DNA from: Patescibacteria group bacterium
Lineage (GTDB): Bacteria > Patescibacteriota > Microgenomatia > UBA10105
Assembly: GCA_003524845.1 (NCBI GenBank)
Contig: DQGR01000076.1
Coordinates: 14,561-22,652, forward strand
DNA: 8,092 nucleotides
Direction of reading: 5' to 3'
Part shown: positions 5,126 to 8,092 of the stretch, piece by piece
Layout of the letters: every line of letters begins with the position of its first letter
Numbering within the stretch: the first letter of the stretch is position 1
Program-made: the position numbers and the translations under genes
Notes under the pieces: generated by a model
The model's database searches: none
What the model was told of the DNA's origin: nothing
What the model saw: only the letters and a program-made list of their open reading frames with translations

Positions 5126-5278
5126 GCGGTTTAAATGGAAGTTTATCTCCCGCTCGTTATTCCGAACCTAAGTAGAAGGTCAGGGTTCCCGCCAAAGGCG
5201 GATTAACTAACCGTAAGACTCCCCGCTTGCTGCGGATCGTCAACTGTCAGTGGAACAAGTCCCCTCCGCCGCTCCAGA
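5126..5278 (+). pseudogene. Interrupted second copy of tRNA-Gly (right att-like copy)
   Basis: 5256-5278 is identical to 4202-4224 (tRNA T-loop through CCA plus 2 nt). 5174-5188 (AGAAGGTCAGGGTTC) matches the variable loop and 5' T-stem 4187-4202 with one G lost. Between them lies a 68-nt insert, exactly in the T-loop. Upstream, 5126-5130 (GCGGT) and 5145-5150 (TCTCCC) fall in collinear order with the tRNA 5' half, but the alignment there needs gaps and mismatches and may be chance. It cannot fold as a functional tRNA. It is the distal boundary of the toxin-antitoxin island. Confidence 0.65.
5189..5256. repeat. 68-nt insertion with two hairpins
   Basis: This segment splits the second tRNA-Gly copy. 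It contains CCGCC-AAA-GGCGG (5189-5201) and CCGC-TTGCT-GCGG (5223-5235). No target-site duplication is evident, apart from a shared C at the junction. It resembles a small palindromic dispersed repeat; a similar CCGCC/GGCGG core occurs at 8019-8032 and a related GCCTTGGCG at 6119-6127. Confidence 0.5.
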
Positions 5279-5911
5279 AGGAATCACGTAACTTTTGCGT
5301 TCCACAAACAACCTCGGAATTGCGGCTTTGCCCCACATGATGGGTGCGTGTTTGCCTTTTACATATTCAAATATGTAGGCGGTGGCTTGTACAGCGCTCG
5401 CCACCGTGGTGGTTAACTGTTCGAGTGAAAAGGGGTAGATAAGGCAGTCGCCGGCTGCAAAAATTCCCGGCCGCGAAGTCATAAAGTTTTCATTAATAAT
5501 CAAAAGTCCCTGCTTGTCAGCGAGATTAAGTTGTTTGGCCAGTCTGGTGGTTCGGGAGTTGCTTTGTTTGTTCGGATTTCCGGTACAGAGTAAAACCGCG
5601 CGAGCTTCGTAGGTTTGCTGGTCAGTTGTGGTCAGGGTAAATGAAGTAGATGCCCCTTCTTTTACGGCAATAGTTGCAACTGAATTTTCCATAACCGAAA
5701 CACCAAGTTCAGTGAGTTGCGCATTTAGAGTGCTGATAAAATCTTTGCCGCTGATGCCTTTAATACCGGGATAGTCGATGATGAAGGGCGCAGTAACGAG
5801 TTTTCCGCCAATTTTGTCGCCAATACAAATCGTCTCAAGTTGGTAGAGTTTGGCATAGAGTGCTGCCGTCAGTCCCGCAGCTCCGGCGCCAATAATTGCC
5901 ACATCCAACAT
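5240..5911 (-). CDS. Thioredoxin reductase-like flavoprotein lacking the NAD(P)H domain
   Basis: The product has 223 residues. The N-terminus is an FAD-binding Rossmann fold (VAIIGAGAAGLTAALYA, GxGxxG at 8-13), with GGKLVTAPFIIDYPG as in thioredoxin reductases and the second FAD motif GIFAAGDC at 149-156. Family members have about 310 residues, with an NADPH-binding domain and a CxxC pair inserted in the middle. Here the chain passes from VLLCTGNPNK (near 110) straight to the GIFAAGDC segment, so about 130 residues, the NADPH site and the CxxC are missing. The remaining fold is tidy, which suggests a clean domain loss, so the electron donor must differ or be absent. The last residues (from about 212) and the TGA stop come from the tRNA-Gly repeat and its insertion. 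The promoter -10 ends 6 nt before ATG (leaderless), divergent from tRNA-Arg. Confidence 0.8.
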   Translation of the reverse strand: MLDVAIIGAGAAGLTAALYAKLYQLETICIGDKIGGKLVTAPFIIDYPGIKGISGKDFISTLNAQLTELGVSVMENSVATIAVKEGASTSFTLTTTDQQTYEARAVLLCTGNPNKQSNSRTTRLAKQLNLADKQGLLIINENFMTSRPGIFAAGDCLIYPFSLEQLTTTVASAVQATAYIFEYVKGKHAPIMWGKAAIPRLFVERKSYVIPSGAAEGTCSTDS

Positions 5912-5917
5912 GGTTTG

Positions 5918-5946
5918 ATCATACTACTTTTTGGCCCGCGGGTAAA
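5918..5946 (-). promoter_or_regulatory. Promoter of the flavoprotein gene, leaderless type
   Basis: TTTACC (5946-5941, 4 of 6), a 17-nt spacer and TATGAT (5923-5918, 5 of 6) lie on the minus strand, with 6 nt to the ATG at 5911. It overlaps the region where the -35 of the divergent tRNA-Arg promoter would be, so the two promoters probably compete. Confidence 0.6.
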
Positions 5947-5953
5947 CGCAAGA

Positions 5954-5962
5954 TGGTATAAT
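5954..5962 (+). promoter_or_regulatory. Extended -10 promoter of tRNA-Arg
   Basis: TGGTATAAT is a perfect TATAAT with a TGn extension. It ends exactly 8 nt before the mature tRNA 5' end, the same spacing as for tRNA-Leu and tRNA-Gly. The -35 position (GCCCGC) shows no match. Confidence 0.75.
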
Positions 5963-5970
5963 TTACCCAT

Positions 5971-6042
5971 GCCCCTGTAGCTCAACGGATAGAGCACATC
6001 CCTTCTAAGGATGTGATGGAGGTTCGATTCCCCCCAGGGGTA
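5971..6042 (+). tRNA. tRNA-Arg(UCU)
   Basis: Acceptor GCCCCTG/CAGGGGT (terminal G-U pair) with discriminator A; D-arm GCTC/GAGC; anticodon stem CATCC/GGATG with loop CTTCTAA (anticodon UCU, reads AGA); T-arm GGAGG-TTCGATT-CCCCC with one A-C mismatch. Length is 72 nt. CCA is not encoded (CTC follows). Confidence 0.95.
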
Positions 6043-6094
6043 CTCGAAGACGCTTATAAATTAGTTTGGTATGCGGGCAAGCTAAGGGTTAGAT

Positions 6095-6164
6095 GAAGGT
6101 TTGACTGTGTCCCGCGAAGCCTTGGCGAAGTGGGATTCCCTCCGGGAGCGCAAACTAAACCTTC
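6095..6164. repeat. Structured palindromic region upstream of the glycosidase gene
   Basis: GAAGGTTT (6095-6102) and AAACCTTC (6157-6164) are perfect 8-bp outer arms. Inside lie TCCC/GGGA (6110-6113 with 6132-6135), the palindrome-like GCCTTGGC (6119-6126) and CCC-TCC-GGG (6138-6146). It looks like a non-coding dispersed palindromic repeat and would form nested hairpins in a transcript. GCCTTGGCG is shared with 8022-8030. Confidence 0.45.
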
Positions 6165-6202
6165 GTTGCAAGTTTTTTCGAGTTTTGGTAGGGTTACAGT
6201 AC

Positions 6203-7933
6203 GTGAAAGTAAGACTTATCAAAATCGCCATTGCTTTCCTCGTCCTGACTATATTTCTTATCCGGTTGCCTGGCCAGGTGGTTGCGCTCTACGATCCCCT
6301 CTCTACTCCAAACAATCGGTTTGGGATTCACATTGTTGATGAAAACGATTTAAACGATGCGGCGCGCCTCGTCAATTCGTCCGGGGGCGACTGGGGGTAT
6401 GTGAAACTGGTGATTCGTGAAGACGATCGAAAACGCGAAAAATGGCAGGCCGTATTTGACCGGATGCGCGATTTGCACTTAATTCCGATTGTGCGTCTTG
6501 CTACCAGAGTCGAACGTGGTCTTTGGGTAAAACCGCGGGTGGAAGACATCGGCAGCTGGGTGGATTTTTTAAATTCCATAAACTGGGTTGTCGAAAATCG
6601 GTATATCGTGATTTTTAATGAACCTAATCACGCCAAAGAATGGGGTGGGGAAATAAATCCCGAAGAATATGGCTGGTTTCTCAAGGAATTTTCGCGCCGG
6701 CTCAAAGAAAAGTCGGCAGCCTTTTTCATACTGCCGGCCGGACTTGATGCCTCAGCCCCGAATACAAATGAAACACTCGATGAGTTGCAGTTTATTCGCC
6801 GCATGGTTGCTAAAGAGCCTGATGTGTTTCAGTTCATCGATGGTTGGTCGTCGCATTCATATCCCAATCCCAACTATTCGGGTAGTCCTGACGCGTTTGG
6901 CCGGGGCACGGTGCGGACGTTTTTATGGGAAAAAAACGTGCTGTCTTTGTACGGTGCCGGACATCTGCCGATATTTATTCTGGAAACCGGCTGGCAGCAT
7001 AATGACGGCAAGACCAAAACTCAAAATTTGTTAAATCCGCAACAGGTGGCTGAGTATTACGAGCGTTCATTTACCGATGCGTGGAATGACAATAATGTTG
7101 TCGCAGTCGTCCCCTTTTTACTGAATTATCAGGACAGTCCGTTTGATCATTTTTCCTGGAAAAAAATAAGCTCCAATGAGTTTTATCCGATGTTTGACCG
7201 TGTGCAACTCATGTCAAAAACTACTGCTCTCCCCCGACAGCGCCATAGCGCGCGTTTTATCACTGAAGGGTTGCCGCAAAAACTGGTCCGCAACTCAAAC
7301 TATGATATCTATGTGGAACTGGAAAATACCGGCCAGTCAATCATTTCCGGTGAGTCAGGTTGGCAGCTGGAAATCTCGGGACTGCCGGCTGATTTTAGAG
7401 TAACGAATGAGCCGCTTGGCCGCGCCGCGCCATTTCAACGTTTGCGGGCCGTTCTCCACGTAACTACGCCGTCATTGGTTCGAAGTTTTGACTACACCAT
7501 GAAACTCAAGAAAGATGAGATTACCATACTCGCTCAAGACAATTCGCTAGGGACGATTCCACCGCCCAGTTTACTGATTAAAGCCAAGCGCTGGTTCCAG
7601 AAAGAAGTGACCGGAGACAAGTATTCACTCCTGATTTATGATAGTCGGGATCGAGTTCTACACGAATTTAAAAACCTGGAATTCAGCCGGGGATATACTG
7701 AGGTGCGCGATCTCTACAACGTAATTCCGCAACTTACGTATCGTCTGGTCTTAATCAAACAATATTATTTACCCCGCCAGGTAATGACGACGTTTTTAGA
7801 AGACCGGACTACCGTAACATTTGCGCAGCTCCTGCCCTTTGACCCGTCAGGTGATGGATCATTGAACCTCAACGATGTAAAATCCTTTTTCCGCCATCCA
7901 ATCCGCTCAGTAGGGTTGCTGTTAGGTTTATAA
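6203..7933 (+). CDS. Secreted clan GH-A-like glycoside hydrolase with Ig-like and dockerin-like regions
   Basis: From the GTG at 6203 the product has 576 residues. The frame is open to an upstream TTG at 6101, but those 34 codons cover the palindromic region. GTG is directly followed by an ideal signal or anchor sequence (KVRLIKIAIAFLVLTIFLI), which decides the start. Residues about 38-345 look like a TIM-barrel glycosidase: FGIHIVDE at strand 1, the acid/base motif NEPN with E140, and the nucleophile-like FILETGW with E261, the spacing expected for clan GH-A. Residues about 350-440 are Ig-like (YDIYVELENTGQS). About 460-545 is a further beta region. Near the C-terminus DPSGDGSLNLND is a dockerin/EF-hand-type calcium loop, followed by a short hydrophobic tail. 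It probably acts at the cell surface on a polysaccharide; the substrate is not deducible. A TAGGG at 6190-6194 is the only ribosome-binding-like sequence. Confidence 0.75.
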   Translation: MKVRLIKIAIAFLVLTIFLIRLPGQVVALYDPLSTPNNRFGIHIVDENDLNDAARLVNSSGGDWGYVKLVIREDDRKREKWQAVFDRMRDLHLIPIVRLATRVERGLWVKPRVEDIGSWVDFLNSINWVVENRYIVIFNEPNHAKEWGGEINPEEYGWFLKEFSRRLKEKSAAFFILPAGLDASAPNTNETLDELQFIRRMVAKEPDVFQFIDGWSSHSYPNPNYSGSPDAFGRGTVRTFLWEKNVLSLYGAGHLPIFILETGWQHNDGKTKTQNLLNPQQVAEYYERSFTDAWNDNNVVAVVPFLLNYQDSPFDHFSWKKISSNEFYPMFDRVQLMSKTTALPRQRHSARFITEGLPQKLVRNSNYDIYVELENTGQSIISGESGWQLEISGLPADFRVTNEPLGRAAPFQRLRAVLHVTTPSLVRSFDYTMKLKKDEITILAQDNSLGTIPPPSLLIKAKRWFQKEVTGDKYSLLIYDSRDRVLHEFKNLEFSRGYTEVRDLYNVIPQLTYRLVLIKQYYLPRQVMTTFLEDRTTVTFAQLLPFDPSGDGSLNLNDVKSFFRHPIRSVGLLLGL

Positions 7934-7959
7934 CACGTCAGTTATGCGGTATAATACCG
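7927..7959 (+). promoter_or_regulatory. Promoter-like sequence with palindromic -10, for a downstream gene outside the window
   Basis: TTTATA (7927-7932, 4 of 6), a 17-nt spacer and a perfect TATAAT (7950-7955) overlap the glycosidase stop codon. The -10 lies inside a perfect inverted repeat CGGTAT-A-ATACCG (7947-7959), so an operator function is possible. No gene starts within the remaining 130 nt. Confidence 0.45.
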
Positions 7960-8018
7960 GGTAGTTCTACTCTTGTCTGCCGGTGGGTCGTTCGAATGTT
8001 AATCTTTATCCTTCGAGA

Positions 8019-8032
8019 CCCGCCTTGGCGGG
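8019..8032. repeat. CCGCC/GGCGG palindrome
   Basis: CCCGCC-TT-GGCGGG has 6-bp arms in a tract flanked by CTTCGAGA and GCGAGAAA. A second, weaker hairpin AATTTC-CTTAA-GAAATT follows at 8039-8055. The core recalls the hairpin in the 68-nt insertion at 5189-5201. There is no U tract directly after it, so it is not a standard terminator. Confidence 0.45.
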
Positions 8033-8092
8033 GCGAGAAATTTCCTTAAGAAATTGCGAATTAAAATATGGTGGCATGTGCCGAACGGCTTA

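Larger units (their letters stand above)
4223..5278 (+). mobile_element. Mini genomic island in tRNA-Gly carrying only a toxin-antitoxin pair
   Basis: About 1.05 kb separates the two copies of the tRNA-Gly 3' end. The interior holds a strong promoter with an operator, a ribbon-helix-helix antitoxin gene and a PIN toxin gene; no integrase or other gene is seen. 4223-4340 shows no convincing gene. The most likely reading is a remnant or non-autonomous element integrated at the tRNA 3' end, kept by its addiction module. The alternative is a local duplication of the tRNA followed by decay. Boundaries are set by the repeats. Confidence 0.65.

Noticed and set aside
5240..5242. TGA recoded as glycine, as in some candidate phyla
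   Set aside because: No supported frame contains internal TGA, and TGA serves as a plausible stop for the flavoprotein and the 108-residue gene.
6101..6202. Upstream TTG start for the glycosidase gene
   Set aside because: These 34 codons fall in a palindromic non-coding repeat, and the signal sequence begins exactly at the GTG at 6203.
1..8092. CRISPR array, transposase or integrase
   Set aside because: No regularly spaced repeats and no frame with recombinase motifs were seen on either strand.

Overview
The window looks like a compact chromosome segment from a Patescibacteria (Candidate Phyla Radiation) type bacterium. This is an inference from small hypothetical proteins, very short intergenic gaps, scattered single tRNA genes mostly without encoded CCA, several apparently leaderless genes, and short CCGCC/GGCGG palindromes. 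No phylogenetic marker is present to prove it. The standard genetic code fits: TAA, TAG and TGA all serve as plausible stops.

Layout. 1-1335 is the 3' end of a surface protein with a beta-rich N-terminal part, a fibronectin type III domain, a carboxypeptidase-regulatory-like Ig domain and a C-terminal membrane anchor. On the minus strand follow tRNA-Leu(UAA) at 2531-2618, an unrecognised protein at 1535-2359 whose 5' end looks incomplete, tRNA-Pro(UGG) at 1407-1480, and a minihelix-like tRNA remnant at 1351-1383. On the plus strand lie a membrane-anchored DUF192 protein (2686-3135) and an unknown helical protein (3190-3723), which converges on an unknown 108-residue protein (3725-4051).

4148-5278 is the most interesting part. 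An intact tRNA-Gly(UCC) is followed by about 1 kb carrying only a ribbon-helix-helix antitoxin and a PIN-domain toxin. That stretch is closed by a second copy of the 3' end of the same tRNA-Gly. This is the architecture of an element integrated into a tRNA gene, but with no integrase inside. The distal copy of the tRNA end is itself split by a 68-nt sequence containing two hairpins. The neighbouring flavoprotein gene (5240-5911, minus) reads into this copy and takes its last residues and stop codon from it.

The right part holds tRNA-Arg(UCU) at 5971-6042, divergent from the flavoprotein, and a secreted clan GH-A-like glycosidase with a dockerin-like calcium loop (about 6203-7933). After it come a palindromic promoter-like sequence and another CCGCC/GGCGG palindrome.

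Regulatory theme. Four protein genes (DUF192, the 108-residue protein, the antitoxin, the flavoprotein) have a -10-like box ending only 5-8 nt before ATG, which suggests leaderless mRNAs. Three tRNA genes (Leu, Gly, Arg), all beginning with G, have TATAAT ending exactly 8 nt before the mature 5' end, so transcription should start at or within about 1-2 nt of mature +1. Each of these three tRNAs is divergent from one of the leaderless protein genes. tRNA-Pro, which begins with C, lacks this arrangement.
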